From positions 310,001 through 374,000 of the forward strand of contig CAWDTM010000003.1 of NCBI GenBank assembly GCA_963805305.1: a DNA stretch of 64,000 bases, given 5' to 3'. The notes beneath the pieces are model-generated. The model was not told where the DNA came from and did not search any database. It saw nothing but the letters and a program-made list of their open reading frames with translations. The DNA is from CAVXEH01 sp963805305 (GTDB lineage Bacteria; Chloroflexota; Limnocylindria; QHBO01). How positions within the stretch are numbered: position 1 is the first letter of the stretch; each line of letters opens with the position of its first letter. Of the stretch, positions 1 through 9,050 are shown piece by piece. The position numbers and the translations under genes are program-made.

Positions 1-951
1 GCCTCCGAGGAATGCGCCGCCGAACTTGGCCACCACGGCAACCGCGGACACCCCGACGAGCAGGCCCAGGGTGGGAGCCGATGCCAGGCCCGCGAGATCG
101 ATCTGGGCACCGATGCTGCCGAAGAAGAAGGGTGTGAAGAACGCCGCCACCGGTGCGACCTCCTCTTCGAGGGCATCACGCTCCGCTGACTCTCCCACCA
201 CCATGCCGGCCAGGAATGCCCCGATGATCGCCGCCAGCCCAATCCACGCGGCGAGGGCGGCCAGGCCCAGCATCAGGATCATGCCGGGCAGGAACGGCGT
301 CTCCGCGAAATGCGGCACCGTGAGCAGGGACCGATGCCGCCGAAGGATCCCGGTCCCGGCCAGGACGGTCACCCCGATGAAAGCGACCGCCATGGCGATC
401 AGCAGGGCGATCCGTCCGGTGCTCACCCCGCCCGCCGCAAGCCCCACGGCGACCGCCAGGATGAGCATGGCCAGCACGTCGTCGATGATCGCGGCGCCCA
501 GGATCACGCGGCCGGCCCGGCTCCCGAGGGCGCCGAGAGCGCCGAGCGCGCGTGAGGTGATGCCCACTGAGGTGGCCGTCAGAGCGGCTCCCAGGAAGAT
601 GCTGCCCGCCAGGTCGAGGTCCATCAGCACGCCGATCCCGAAACCGGCTGCGAAGGGCACCGCCACCCCGAAAGCCCCAACGCTCGCCGCGGTGCTGCCC
701 ACCCGCAGCAGGTCCGCGAGCCGGGTCTCGACGCCGACCTGGAAGAGGAGCAGCACCACGCCGATCTCCGCAAAGAGCGTGGTCTCGGGGTTGATCGCGT
801 ACCAGCCGAGGACCGCCGGACCGACGAGCACCCCGCCCAGGATCTCGCCCACGATGGGTGGCTGGCGCAGGCGCTTGAAGAGCTCGTCGCCGACCTTCGC
901 TGCGAGCAGCATTACGAACAACTGGGCGAGGATCTCGGAAATGTGCTCCAT
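1..951 (-). CDS. Cation:proton antiporter, CPA2/KefB-like (3' end cut by window edge)
   Basis: Integral membrane exchanger of the CPA2 monovalent cation/proton antiporter family, expected to swap Na+ or K+ for H+ across the cytoplasmic membrane. The translation begins MEHISEILAQLFVMLLAAK and shows the family N-terminus (RLRQPPIVGEILGGVLVGP, about residues 26-44), followed by repeated hydrophobic helices with the FQVGVETRLADLLR segment. 317 codons are visible and the reading frame runs off the left edge, so the C-terminus, including any TrkA-N domain, is unseen. The ATG at 951 lies 4 bp after the stop of the ArsB/NhaD-like gene, so it is the last visible gene of a three-gene minus-strand antiporter operon. 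The ion specificity cannot be read from sequence. Confidence 0.9.
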   Translation of the reverse strand, partial: MEHISEILAQLFVMLLAAKVGDELFKRLRQPPIVGEILGGVLVGPAVLGWYAINPETTLFAEIGVVLLLFQVGVETRLADLLRVGSTAASVGAFGVAVPFAAGFGIGVLMDLDLAGSIFLGAALTATSVGITSRALGALGALGSRAGRVILGAAIIDDVLAMLILAVAVGLAAGGVSTGRIALLIAMAVAFIGVTVLAGTGILRRHRSLLTVPHFAETPFLPGMILMLGLAALAAWIGLAAIIGAFLAGMVVGESAERDALEEEVAPVAAFFTPFFFGSIGAQIDLAGLASAPTLGLLVGVSAVAVVAKFGGAFLGG

Positions 952-955
952 CAGG

Positions 956-2218
956 CTAGAGGAGGTAGCGCAGCCAGAGGTATCCGCTCGAGACGACGAT
1001 GCTGACGAAGGTCACCGGGATCGCATAACGGGCGAAGGCCAGGAACGAGATCGGGTGCCCCTCGCGGTCGGCCATGCTCGCGAGGATGACGTTGGCGGAC
1101 GCGCCGATGATCGTGGCATTGCCGCCCAGGTCCGCGCCGGCGGCGAGCGACCACCACAGGGTCTTCGTCCCGTGAGGGGCGGAGAGGTCGTGGATCACCG
1201 GCAGCATGGTGGCGGTGTACGGGATGTTGTCCACGATCCCCGAGACCACCGCGGAGAGCCACAGGACGAACATCGACGCGACGCCCAGCGAGCCGCCGGT
1301 CAGCGATGCGAGCTCGCGGCTCACCACGTCGATGGCCCCGATCTCGATCACGCCCGAGACGAGCATGAACAGGCCAATGAAGAAGAAGAGGGTGGGCCAC
1401 TCGATCTCGCGCAGCACCTCCTGCGGCTCCTCGTGCGCCACGACCATGAGCACGATGGCGCCGGCCAGGGCGATCGTTGCCGGCTCCAGGTGGAGCGCGC
1501 CGTGGAGGAGGAAGCCAAGCATGGTCAGGCCCACCACGATGAGCGAACGGAGGAGGAGCGACGGGTCGCTGATCATGGCGCGCTCGTCGAGCGCGAGCAG
1601 GCTGTCCCGCAGCTCCGGATCCGCAGTCAGCTGCCCACGGAACATCCAGCGCGCGGCGACGAGGAATCCGGCCAGGATGATGACCGCGAGGGGTGCCATG
1701 TTCAGGGCGAATGTCGTGAAGTCGATCCCCGCCGCCGACGCGATGAGGATGTTGGGCGGATCACCGATCAGGGTCGCCATCCCGCCGATGTTCGACGCGA
1801 GGATCTCGCTGACGATGAACGGGAGCGGGCTCATCCCCAGGCGCCGGGCGAGGAAGAACGTGACCGGACCAATGAGGACCACGGTCGTCACGTTGTCGAG
1901 CAGGGCGGAGGCGACCGCGGTGATCACCGACAGGATGACGAGGAGGCGGTAGGGCTCGCCGCGGGCGATGCGGGCGGCGCGGATCGCGATCCATCCGAAG
2001 ATGCCCGTCTTCCGGAGGATGGCGGCCAGGATCATCATCCCCGCCAGCAGGAAGATGACGTTGAAGTCGATCTCCTCGAACGCGCGCTCCTGGCTGACGA
2101 CGCCCAGCATGACCATCGCCACCCCGCCGCCGAGGGCAGCGATGGTCTTATGGACCCGCTCGGTCGCGATGAGGAGGAAGGTCGCGGTGAAGATGAACAG
2201 CGCCAGGACCACGGTCAT
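956..2218 (-). CDS. ArsB/NhaD-like ion transporter (SLC13/citrate transporter-type permease)
   Basis: 420-residue polytopic membrane protein of the ion transporter superfamily that includes ArsB (arsenite), NhaD (Na+/H+) and P-protein. Diagnostic segments are LDNVTTVVLIGPVTF, LASNIGGMATLIGDPPNILI and the C-terminal repeat DNIPYTATMLPVIH with GADLGGNATIIGASANVI, which are the two inverted helix-hairpin motifs of the family. The ATG at 2218 overlaps the stop of the upstream NhaP-like gene (ATGA), implying translational coupling. Because both neighbours are cation/proton antiporters, a Na+/H+ role (NhaD-like) is more likely than arsenite efflux, and no ars genes sit beside it. Substrate remains inferred. 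Confidence 0.88.
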   Translation of the reverse strand: MTVVLALFIFTATFLLIATERVHKTIAALGGGVAMVMLGVVSQERAFEEIDFNVIFLLAGMMILAAILRKTGIFGWIAIRAARIARGEPYRLLVILSVITAVASALLDNVTTVVLIGPVTFFLARRLGMSPLPFIVSEILASNIGGMATLIGDPPNILIASAAGIDFTTFALNMAPLAVIILAGFLVAARWMFRGQLTADPELRDSLLALDERAMISDPSLLLRSLIVVGLTMLGFLLHGALHLEPATIALAGAIVLMVVAHEEPQEVLREIEWPTLFFFIGLFMLVSGVIEIGAIDVVSRELASLTGGSLGVASMFVLWLSAVVSGIVDNIPYTATMLPVIHDLSAPHGTKTLWWSLAAGADLGGNATIIGASANVILASMADREGHPISFLAFARYAIPVTFVSIVVSSGYLWLRYLL

Positions 2219-3441
2219 GCCGGCTCTTCCTCCGGCTCGAGCCGCAGGCGGCGCGCGAGCGGTCCTGCCGTGGTTCCCTGGATCATGAGCGTCAGGAGCA
2301 CGCAGCCGAAGACGATCCCCTGCAGCAGGTTCCGCTGCGGCAGGTCCGAGGGCAGCGAGAGCGCCAGCGCGACGGACACGGCACCGCGCAGGCCCGACCA
2401 CGCGATGAGGTGCAGCCACCCACGCGGAAGGCGACGCGCCCACCCGAACGCGTGCGCCAGCCGGTAGGTGCCGCCCAGCAGGCCGTAGATGATCAGCGCC
2501 CGCGAGACGATGAGGGTCACCAGGGTCGCCGTCGCGGCCCCGGCAGCCGCCAGGAGCTGCGGGATGCCGATCGAAAGGCCAATGAGCAGGAAGACGAGCG
2601 TCGTGGCCAGGAAGCCGATGAACTCCCACACGATGTCGATGGCGTCCTGCGCGCGCTGGCTGATCCCCACCCGCCGCCCGTAGCTGCCCAGCACGAGCCC
2701 GCAGACCACGCTCGCGATGAGCCCCGACTCATGCAGCTGCGCGGCGATCAGGTACGACCCGTACGCGGCGACGAGCGACATGGTGAGCTCGATGAGGTGG
2801 TCGTGGATGCGGGCCAGGAAGCGCGAGATGAGCAGGCCCATCACCGCGCCGATAGCCGTCGAGGCCAGGGTGCCGACCACGAGCCCGCCCACGATCCCGC
2901 CCGGCGAGATCCCTTCCTTGCCGATGGCCTGGAGCGCAATGGCGAAGATGACGACGCCGGTGCCGTCGTTGAAGAGGCTCTCCGCCTCGACCAGGGTGGT
3001 GAGCGGGCGAGGGGTGCCGAGCGGGCCCACGACGGCCAGGATCGCCGCAGGGTCCGTCGCGGCAAGCATGGTGCCGACCAGGAAGCTCAGCCCGAAGTCG
3101 AGGCCAACCGCCAGGTTGAGCACCGCGGCGATGAGCAGCGCCGTGATGAGCACGCCCGGCACGGCGAGCAGGATCACCGCTGGCAGCTTGGGCCACAGGA
3201 TCCCGATATCGGTGCGGTAGGCGCCCTCGAAGACGAGTGCGGGAAGCAGCACTGCAAGGAGCAGCTCCGGGTCGATGTGCACGTCGAGGCCCAGCCGCGA
3301 GGCGGAGACCGCGACGCCCAGCACCACGAGCGCGACGCTGTACGGGATGACGGCGATGCGACGCATGAGCACGGCCACCAGGCTGGCCGCGGCAAGCAGG
3401 AGGACAAAGACCTCCACCGCACCGACGGTTCCGCTTCCCAT
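2215..3441 (-). CDS. Na+/H+ antiporter, CPA1/NhaP-type
   Basis: About 408 residues, polytopic, CPA1 family. Recognisable segments include VFEGAYRTDI, GTMLAATDPAAILAVVGPLG (the DP-type transport core), VEAESLFNDGTGVVIFAI and WSGLRGAVSVALALSLP near the C-terminus. Together these define NhaP/sodium-hydrogen exchangers that extrude Na+ or K+ for protons. I chose the ATG at 3441 because GGGAG lies about 9 nt upstream; a GTG at 3474 would add 11 residues. It is the first gene of the minus-strand operon with the ArsB/NhaD-like and KefB-like genes. The family's long cytoplasmic tail is absent here. Confidence 0.9.
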   Translation of the reverse strand: MGSGTVGAVEVFVLLLAAASLVAVLMRRIAVIPYSVALVVLGVAVSASRLGLDVHIDPELLLAVLLPALVFEGAYRTDIGILWPKLPAVILLAVPGVLITALLIAAVLNLAVGLDFGLSFLVGTMLAATDPAAILAVVGPLGTPRPLTTLVEAESLFNDGTGVVIFAIALQAIGKEGISPGGIVGGLVVGTLASTAIGAVMGLLISRFLARIHDHLIELTMSLVAAYGSYLIAAQLHESGLIASVVCGLVLGSYGRRVGISQRAQDAIDIVWEFIGFLATTLVFLLIGLSIGIPQLLAAAGAATATLVTLIVSRALIIYGLLGGTYRLAHAFGWARRLPRGWLHLIAWSGLRGAVSVALALSLPSDLPQRNLLQGIVFGCVLLTLMIQGTTAGPLARRLRLEPEEEPA

Positions 3442-3577
3442 TACCGCTGCTCCCACATAGCGACAGGAGACCACGCGATGCGCGCAGTCTCCACCTTGGC
3501 GCTGCGGTAGAGGCGCGCGCCCCGCCTGGATCGGGACCTGGCCCGACCGGGGGCAAGGATACCCGACGCGTCGCCGC

Positions 3578-3583
3578 TATCAT
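3578..3583 (+). promoter_or_regulatory. -10 box, putative leaderless promoter
   Basis: TATCAT ends 6 nt before the ATG at 3590 and no Shine-Dalgarno is present, so transcription would start at or next to the start codon. No convincing -35 is visible. Confidence 0.5.
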
Positions 3584-3589
3584 CGGTCA

Positions 3590-5260
3590 ATGGAGGCTCC
3601 CGGCGGCCTGGCGCTCACCCTGCTCGCCTCGCTGAGCGTGGCGCTGGTGCTGGGAGCCGTCGCCAACCGGCTGGGCCTGGCTCCCATGATCGGCTACGTG
3701 GCGGCCGGGCTCCTGGTGGGGCCCTTCACCCCGGGCTTCGTCGCCGACCGCACGGAGGTCCTGGCCCTCGCGGACATCGGGGTTGCGCTGCTCATGTTCA
3801 GCATCGGCCTCCGATTCCGTCTCGGCGAGCTGGCCTCCGTGGGCCGGCTTGCCCTCTTCGGGACGCCGGTGCAGGTCGCCGTCACCCTGGGCCTGGGGCT
3901 TGGTGCCGCACTGCTCCTTGGAGCGGAGCCCATCACCGCGGCGTTCATCGGGGGCGTCGCCTCCATCTCGTCAAGCGTGGTCCTGGTCAAGATCGCCGGC
4001 GAGGAATCGCTGCAGGCCACGCTGCATGGCCGCATCGCCATGGGCTGGACGGTGGCGCAGGACCTCATCACCGTGGTCCTCGTGGTGGTCCTCGCCGCCC
4101 TGGCGGGCGGCGAGTCCGACATGCTGCTGCGGATGGGTCGCTCGGTCGCCCTGGCGCTCGCGTTCGTGGCGGCCACGCTTGCCATCGGCTCACGGGTCCT
4201 CCCCCGGGTGCTCGCCTGGATCGCCCGGCTCGGATCGCGGGAGCTGTTCATCGTGGCGGTGGCAGTGGTCGCCATCGGCACCTCGTTCCTGGCCGGCCTG
4301 CTCGGCGTATCCGTCGCCCTGGGCGCCTTCGTGGCGGGCCTCGCTCTCGCGGAGTCCGACCTCGCCGCATCGGTCCTCGGCGAGGTCGTCCCCCTCCGCG
4401 AGCTGTTTGCCACGTTCTTCTTCGTATCCGTGGGACTCCTGCTCCAGCCATCGGCGATCGCGGAGGGCTGGCTGGCGGTCGCAGCCCTGCTGCTGCTCAT
4501 CACGATCGGGAAGGCGCTGCCCATCGCCGGGATCACCATGCTGGGCGGCCAGCGCCCGGGGCCTGCGTTCCGGGCCGGCGGGCTCCTGGCCCAGAGCGGC
4601 GAGTTCAGCTTCGTGATCGCCACGCTCGGCCTCCAGCAGGGCGCCCTGGGGGGCGGCACCTTCTCGCAGGCGATGGGCGCGGTCGTGATCAGCATCCTGC
4701 TCGCCGGGCCGATGGCCGCGGTCAGCGCGCGAATCGGCGACCGGCTGGATCGCCGCCGCCAGCCGAGACGCGACCGCAACGCCACGACCGATGTCGGCGC
4801 GGAGCTGCACCGCCATGCGCTGGTCCTCGGCTACGGCCGCGTCGGCAAGACCGTGACGCGCATCCTGGAGGCGCGCGGCTTTCCGTTCATCGCGGTCGAC
4901 GCGGACTATCCCCTGGTGCGGGCCGCTGCCGCCCGCGGGGTGCCCGTGATCTACGGCGAGGCCGGGTCGCCGGCCGTGCTGGACGAGGCCGGGGTCGCGC
5001 GGGCGCGCATCCTGGTCATCGCCCTCCCCGACGCCCTCGCCACCCGGCAGGCGGTGACCTACGCTCGCTTCCGGAACGCGCGCATCGAGATTGTGGCGCG
5101 CGCCCACTCCGAGGCGGACGAGCTGGCGTTGCGCCGGATGGGCGTCGAGCGGGTGGTGCTGGCAGAGCGGCAGCTGGGCAACGAGCTGGTGCGGCACGCG
5201 CTGCGCCGCTACGGCATCAGCGAACGGGAGGTGGACGCCATCCTGCGGCGCGACGGATGA
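3590..5260 (+). CDS. Cation:proton antiporter with TrkA-N domain (YbaL/KefB-type)
   Basis: 556 residues. Residues about 1-385 form a CPA2 antiporter membrane domain (NRLGLAPMIGYVAAGLLVGP; GGVASISSSVVLVKIAGEE; LLAQSGEFSFVIATLGLQ). Residues about 405-525 are a cytosolic TrkA-N/RCK nucleotide-binding domain starting with the Rossmann motif LVLGYGRVGKTVTRIL. Such proteins are ligand-gated K+ or Na+/H+ exchangers. The gene is divergent from the three-gene antiporter operon, with 148 bp between starts. The ATG at 3590 is favoured by a -10 box placed for leaderless transcription. It lacks a C-terminal TrkA-C domain. Confidence 0.92.
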   Translation: MEAPGGLALTLLASLSVALVLGAVANRLGLAPMIGYVAAGLLVGPFTPGFVADRTEVLALADIGVALLMFSIGLRFRLGELASVGRLALFGTPVQVAVTLGLGLGAALLLGAEPITAAFIGGVASISSSVVLVKIAGEESLQATLHGRIAMGWTVAQDLITVVLVVVLAALAGGESDMLLRMGRSVALALAFVAATLAIGSRVLPRVLAWIARLGSRELFIVAVAVVAIGTSFLAGLLGVSVALGAFVAGLALAESDLAASVLGEVVPLRELFATFFFVSVGLLLQPSAIAEGWLAVAALLLLITIGKALPIAGITMLGGQRPGPAFRAGGLLAQSGEFSFVIATLGLQQGALGGGTFSQAMGAVVISILLAGPMAAVSARIGDRLDRRRQPRRDRNATTDVGAELHRHALVLGYGRVGKTVTRILEARGFPFIAVDADYPLVRAAAARGVPVIYGEAGSPAVLDEAGVARARILVIALPDALATRQAVTYARFRNARIEIVARAHSEADELALRRMGVERVVLAERQLGNELVRHALRRYGISEREVDAILRRDG

Positions 5261-5278
5261 CGCCGCGACATCGGTCCG

Positions 5279-5923
5279 TCAGGCGATCCAGGCCTCGCCG
5301 ATGCGCTCGACGCCCTCCGACAGCGTATCGACGACGAGCGCCGCGCGAGCTCTGGTTGGAAGGTCCCCGATCAGGCCCCACGGACCGCGACGGATCCACA
5401 CCGCGCGCATACCGGCGGCTGCGGCGGGGATGACGTCGTTGTCGACGCGGTCACCCACGTAGGCGACCTGGCCGGGATCAGGCTCGCCCAGCAGCGCCAG
5501 GGCTCGCGTGAAGAAGGCGGGGTCCGGCTTCGCAACGCCCATCTCGTCGGACATGGCCATGACATCGGGGTCGAAGCCAAGGGCGCGCAGCTCGGCGCTG
5601 CGACTCACCGGCTGGTTGGCGAGGATCGCGACCCGGTAGCCCTCATCTGCCAGGGCCCGGGCCGCGGGGAGGGCATCCGGGTAGAGGTCGTCCTCCCGGA
5701 AGCCGCCGTAGGCAGCGGTGACCGCTTCGTAGCGCGAGCGCCAGTCGGGAAAACCCAGGATGCGGAACACCTCGCGGTGATCGTCGCCGCGCGCGATCGC
5801 CGCGCCGAGGGCAGCCATGAAGGTCAGCCGCGACACCCCCAGCTCGTCGGCCCAGACCGACCAGATCCTCGTCTCGTCGATGAGGGTCTCTCCCACGTCG
5901 AGAATCACCCAGCGCTCGCTCAC
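5279..5923 (-). CDS. HAD-family hydrolase (phosphatase-like)
   Basis: 214 residues from a GTG start at 5923. Haloacid dehalogenase fold: motif I is altered at the N-terminus (WVILDVGETLID, with DVGET in place of DxDGT), motif II-like ILANQPVS, motif III lysine in GVAKPDPAFF, and motif IV YVGDRVDNDVIPA. The nucleophile Asp of motif I is kept but the second Asp is Gly, a change common in HAD proteins annotated as 2-haloacid dehalogenase or unknown phosphatase. Substrate unknown. It converges on the preceding antiporter gene with an 18-bp gap. Confidence 0.82.
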   Translation of the reverse strand: MSERWVILDVGETLIDETRIWSVWADELGVSRLTFMAALGAAIARGDDHREVFRILGFPDWRSRYEAVTAAYGGFREDDLYPDALPAARALADEGYRVAILANQPVSRSAELRALGFDPDVMAMSDEMGVAKPDPAFFTRALALLGEPDPGQVAYVGDRVDNDVIPAAAAGMRAVWIRRGPWGLIGDLPTRARAALVVDTLSEGVERIGEAWIA

Positions 5924-5930
5924 GACGCTC

Positions 5931-5936
5931 AGCGTA
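5931..5936 (-). promoter_or_regulatory. -10 box, putative leaderless promoter
   Basis: TACGCT on the minus strand ends 7 nt before the GTG at 5923. There is no ribosome-binding site between them. Confidence 0.45.
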
Positions 5937-6048
5937 CCGCGGCCGCCGGCCGGCCTGCCTGGATCACGTCCCATCCCCGGACCGCCGGATTCGTCACGAC
6001 CGCTCCGCGGACGCGCACCTCGGAGAAACCGGTACGGCCGGGACGGCC

Positions 6049-7458
6049 TCAGGCCTCCTTGACGCCGGCCACGAGCGCCTGGACGGACGCCTTCGCGTCA
6101 CCGAAGAGCATGGCTGTCTGGGGCTCGGAGTAGAGCGGGTTCGCAATGCCCGCGAAGCCCGACGCCATGGACCGCTTCAGGACCACCACGTTCTGCGCCT
6201 TGTCCACGTTCAGGATTGGCATGCCGTAGATGGGCGAGCCCTCATCAGTGCGCGCGGACGGGTTCGTCACGTCGTTGGCACCAATGACCAGCGCGACATC
6301 CGCGTCCGCGAACTCGTCGTTGATCTCGTCCATCTCCTTGAGCCGGTCGTACGGCACGTTCGCCTCCGCGAGGAGAACGTTCATGTGCCCGGGCATGCGC
6401 CCCGCCACCGGATGGATGGCGAATTCGACCTCCACGCCCTTGGCGATCAGAAGGTCCATCAGCTCGCGGACCGGGCCCTGGGCCTGCGCGACCGCCATCC
6501 CGTAGCCCGGGACGATGATCACCTTCTTGCCGTAGGCCATGAGCACCGCGGCGTCCTCTGCACTGATCTCGCGAGCCGTCTGCTCGCCGGCAGGGCCGGA
6601 AACCGTGACCCCACCGCCGGTCCCGAAGGCACCGAAGAGGACGTTCATCAGGGAGCGGTTCATGGCCCGGCACATGAGCTGGGTCAGGATGGCGCCCGAG
6701 GCTCCGACCAGGGTGCCGGCGATCAGCAGCGCGTAGTTGCCGATGACGAATCCCGTGGCGCCGACCGCGATGCCCGTGTAGCTGTTCAGCAGGCTGATGA
6801 CGACCGGCATGTCCGCGCCACCGATGGGCATCACGATCAGCACGCCCGCCGCGAGGGCCACCACCACATACGCCATGAAGAGGGCGACGTTGTTGGTGAC
6901 GACCGCGAGCAGGATGGCCATGACGAGCAGGCCGCCCAGGACGATGCTGGCCACGACGTTCTGCGCCGGGACGGTGACGGGTCGGGCCGGGATGTTCCCC
7001 TGCAGCTTGCCGAAGGCGATGATCGAGCCGGTGAGGCTCACCGAGCCGATCACCGCGCCGGCCAGGGTGGCGATCATGGGCACCAGCGGCAGCAGGTCCG
7101 AGGCGGGCCGGCCGTTCACCGAGAAGAGGAACTCGGACATGGCAACCACCGCGGCGGCACCGCCGCCTGCGCCGTTGAAGATGGCGACCATCTGCGGCAT
7201 GGCGGTCATGGCCACGCGGCGCGCGCCCAGCACGCCGATCACGGCACCGATACCGCCCGCCACGAGCAGGATCCACCAGTGCTGGAGCATGCCGTCGGTG
7301 GTGACCAGGGTCCAGGCCACGACCAGAGTCATGCCCGCGGCACCAAGCAGGTTTCCGGTCCGGGCCGTCTTCGGCGAGGCCAGGAACTTGAGGGCAAGGA
7401 TGAAGGTGGCGGAGGCCACCAGGTAGACGAGGTAGGTGACGATCGTCAGCGCGTCCAT
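6049..7458 (-). CDS. pntB: NAD(P) transhydrogenase subunit beta
   Basis: 469 residues. The N-terminal two thirds is a bundle of TM helices that carries the proton path; the C-terminal part (about residues 290-469) is the NADP(H)-binding domain III, with VIIVPGYGMAVAQAQ, the conserved segment FAIHPVAGRMPGHMNVLLAEA, and GANDVTNPSA. The enzyme couples hydride transfer from NADH to NADP+ to inward proton movement, supplying NADPH. Its start overlaps the pntAB stop, so the three pnt genes form one minus-strand operon in the split-alpha arrangement. Length is normal for the family. Confidence 0.95.
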   Translation of the reverse strand: MDALTIVTYLVYLVASATFILALKFLASPKTARTGNLLGAAGMTLVVAWTLVTTDGMLQHWWILLVAGGIGAVIGVLGARRVAMTAMPQMVAIFNGAGGGAAAVVAMSEFLFSVNGRPASDLLPLVPMIATLAGAVIGSVSLTGSIIAFGKLQGNIPARPVTVPAQNVVASIVLGGLLVMAILLAVVTNNVALFMAYVVVALAAGVLIVMPIGGADMPVVISLLNSYTGIAVGATGFVIGNYALLIAGTLVGASGAILTQLMCRAMNRSLMNVLFGAFGTGGGVTVSGPAGEQTAREISAEDAAVLMAYGKKVIIVPGYGMAVAQAQGPVRELMDLLIAKGVEVEFAIHPVAGRMPGHMNVLLAEANVPYDRLKEMDEINDEFADADVALVIGANDVTNPSARTDEGSPIYGMPILNVDKAQNVVVLKRSMASGFAGIANPLYSEPQTAMLFGDAKASVQALVAGVKEA

Positions 7459-7766
7459 CAGCGGTCACCCGGCCGCTTGCGGAACATCTCGAGCATCCGG
7501 TCGGTCACGACGAAGCCGCCCACCACGTTGACCGTGCCCAGGAAGACCCCCAGCAGGGCCAGGACGATGCGCAGCGGATCGTCCGCCGTGGCCGCGACGA
7601 GCATGGCGCCCACCACGATGACCCCGTGCACCGCATTGGCGCCGGACATCAGCGGGGTGTGCAGCATGGTGGGCACCTTGCTCACCACCTCGTAGCCGAC
7701 GAACGCGGCGAGGACCAGGATGAAGAGCGCGTCGAGCAGCGCGCGCGGGTCGAGCGCCTCGGTCAC
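7458..7766 (-). CDS. pntAB: NAD(P) transhydrogenase subunit alpha part 2 (membrane segment)
   Basis: 102 residues with three or four TM helices (LLDALFILVLAAFVGYEVVSKVPTMLHTPLMSGANAVHG), the separate membrane part of the alpha subunit found in organisms with three-gene transhydrogenases. It joins PntAA to the proton channel formed with PntB. Its start overlaps the stop of pntAA by four bases and its stop overlaps the start of pntB, which is strong evidence of coupled translation and a fixed subunit ratio. Confidence 0.93.
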   Translation of the reverse strand: MTEALDPRALLDALFILVLAAFVGYEVVSKVPTMLHTPLMSGANAVHGVIVVGAMLVAATADDPLRIVLALLGVFLGTVNVVGGFVVTDRMLEMFRKRPGDR

Positions 7767-8938
7767 GACGCGCTCCCTCCGGTCGGAGCCGGTTCGATGC
7801 CCAGCGCCTTTGCCGTCGCTTCGTGGACCACCTTGCCTCCATGGGTGACGGTGGCCCCGGCGGTGATGGCGTCCTCGAAGTCGAGGACCAGCTCACCGGC
7901 GGGCACCAGGTGCTTGATGAGGGTCTGGATGTTCTTGCTGAACATCTGCGTCGCGCTGCCCGGCATGGTGGCCGGCAGGTTCGTGAAGCCGATGATTCGC
8001 ACGCCGTTGTCGGTCACGATCTCCCTGCCGGGCTGGGTGAGCTCGCAGTTGCCGCCAGCCTCGGCCGCCATGTCGATGATCACGCTGCCGGGACGCATGG
8101 TCTTCACCATCTCAGCGGTGATCAGGCGCGGCGCCGGACGCCCGGGGATGAGGGCCGTGGTGATGACCGCATCGGCCTCGCCAACGCGGGATGCGATCAG
8201 CTCCGCCTGGCGTCGCTTGTAGTCCTCGGTCATCTCGCCGGCGTAGCCACCCGCGGTCTCCGCGTTTGCCTTCTCCTCCTCGGTCATCTCGACCTCGAGG
8301 AACGTGCCGCCCAGGCTCTGGACCTGCTCCTTCACGGCGGGGCGCACGTCGGTTGCCTCGACCACCGCGCCCAACCGCTTGGCGGTGCCGATGGCCATCA
8401 GGCCGGCGACGCCGGCCCCGAAGACCAGGACCCGCGCGGGTCGAACGGTGCCGGCCGCCGTCGTCAGCAGCGGCATGAACTTGGGCAGGCGCTCCGCGGC
8501 GATGACGACCGCCTTGTAGCCACCCACGGTGCTCTGGCTCGAGAGCGAGTCCATGCTCTGGGCGCGGGTGATGCGCGGGATGGCATCCATGCTGATCGCC
8601 GTGACGCCCTGGTCGGCCAGGGCCTTCGCGACCTCGGGATGGGACAGCGTCCCCAATGTGCCGATCAGGACGACACCGGACCGGAGCTGCTTGATCTCCG
8701 CGTCGGAGGGCCGACCAACGTGGAGCACCATCTCGGCGTCCTTCTGCAGCGCGGCCGCGTCCGGCACGATGGTCGCGCCCGCCTCGCGGTACGCCTCGTC
8801 GCGGATGAACGACGCCTCGCCGGCGCCGGCCTGGACGATCACCTGGTTGCCGTCGGCGATGATCTGGCCGACCGCCTGCGGCGTGAGGGCGACGCGCGTC
8901 TCTCCCTCTGCCGTCTCGCGTGGGACAGCGATCTTCAT
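7763..8938 (-). CDS. pntAA: NAD(P) transhydrogenase subunit alpha part 1 (NAD-binding)
   Basis: 391 residues, soluble domain I that binds NAD(H). The N-terminus MKIAVPRETAEGETRVALTP is the alanine dehydrogenase/PNT signature; about residues 165-185 carry the Rossmann segment ARVLVFGAGVAGLMAIGTAKRLGA, and SMDALSSQ-type loop residues (MDSLSSQSTVGGYKAV) occur around 128. First gene of the pntAA-pntAB-pntB operon. The ATG at 8938 is preceded by an AGGAA ribosome site, so this operon has a conventional leader. Role: NADPH generation driven by proton motive force. Confidence 0.95.
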   Translation of the reverse strand: MKIAVPRETAEGETRVALTPQAVGQIIADGNQVIVQAGAGEASFIRDEAYREAGATIVPDAAALQKDAEMVLHVGRPSDAEIKQLRSGVVLIGTLGTLSHPEVAKALADQGVTAISMDAIPRITRAQSMDSLSSQSTVGGYKAVVIAAERLPKFMPLLTTAAGTVRPARVLVFGAGVAGLMAIGTAKRLGAVVEATDVRPAVKEQVQSLGGTFLEVEMTEEEKANAETAGGYAGEMTEDYKRRQAELIASRVGEADAVITTALIPGRPAPRLITAEMVKTMRPGSVIIDMAAEAGGNCELTQPGREIVTDNGVRIIGFTNLPATMPGSATQMFSKNIQTLIKHLVPAGELVLDFEDAITAGATVTHGGKVVHEATAKALGIEPAPTGGSAS

Positions 8939-9018
8939 TCGAATCCGTTCCTGACAGGTGGCATGGAGGAGCCGCCGATTGCTGATGCGAGGCGGCTCGG
9001 GATTCGAAGTGTACCAAA

Positions 9019-9044
9019 GGCGCCGGCCGACACCGGCCGGCGCC
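9019..9044 (-). terminator. Hairpin terminator after the CxxCxC protein gene
   Basis: A perfect 10-bp stem (9019-9028 with 9035-9044) and a 6-nt loop lie 6 bp beyond the stop at 9051. On the minus strand the stem is followed by TTTGG, only a short T-run, so this is a plausible but weak intrinsic terminator. Confidence 0.5.
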
Positions 9045-9050
9045 GGCAGG

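Noticed and set aside
956..2218. Arsenite efflux pump (arsB) call
   Set aside because: The fold covers ArsB and NhaD alike, no ars genes are adjacent, the distant ArsR lacks the arsenic site, and both neighbours are cation antiporters.
26..2467. Very long plus-strand open frame of 813 codons
   Set aside because: It runs antisense to three clear antiporter genes and its product is low-complexity Arg/Asp/Pro-rich, as expected for a shadow frame in GC-rich DNA.
9001..9020. T-loop-like GATTCGAAGT considered as a tRNA fragment
   Set aside because: No acceptor stem, anticodon arm or CCA-proximal pairing fits around it, and it lies in the leader of the pnt operon.
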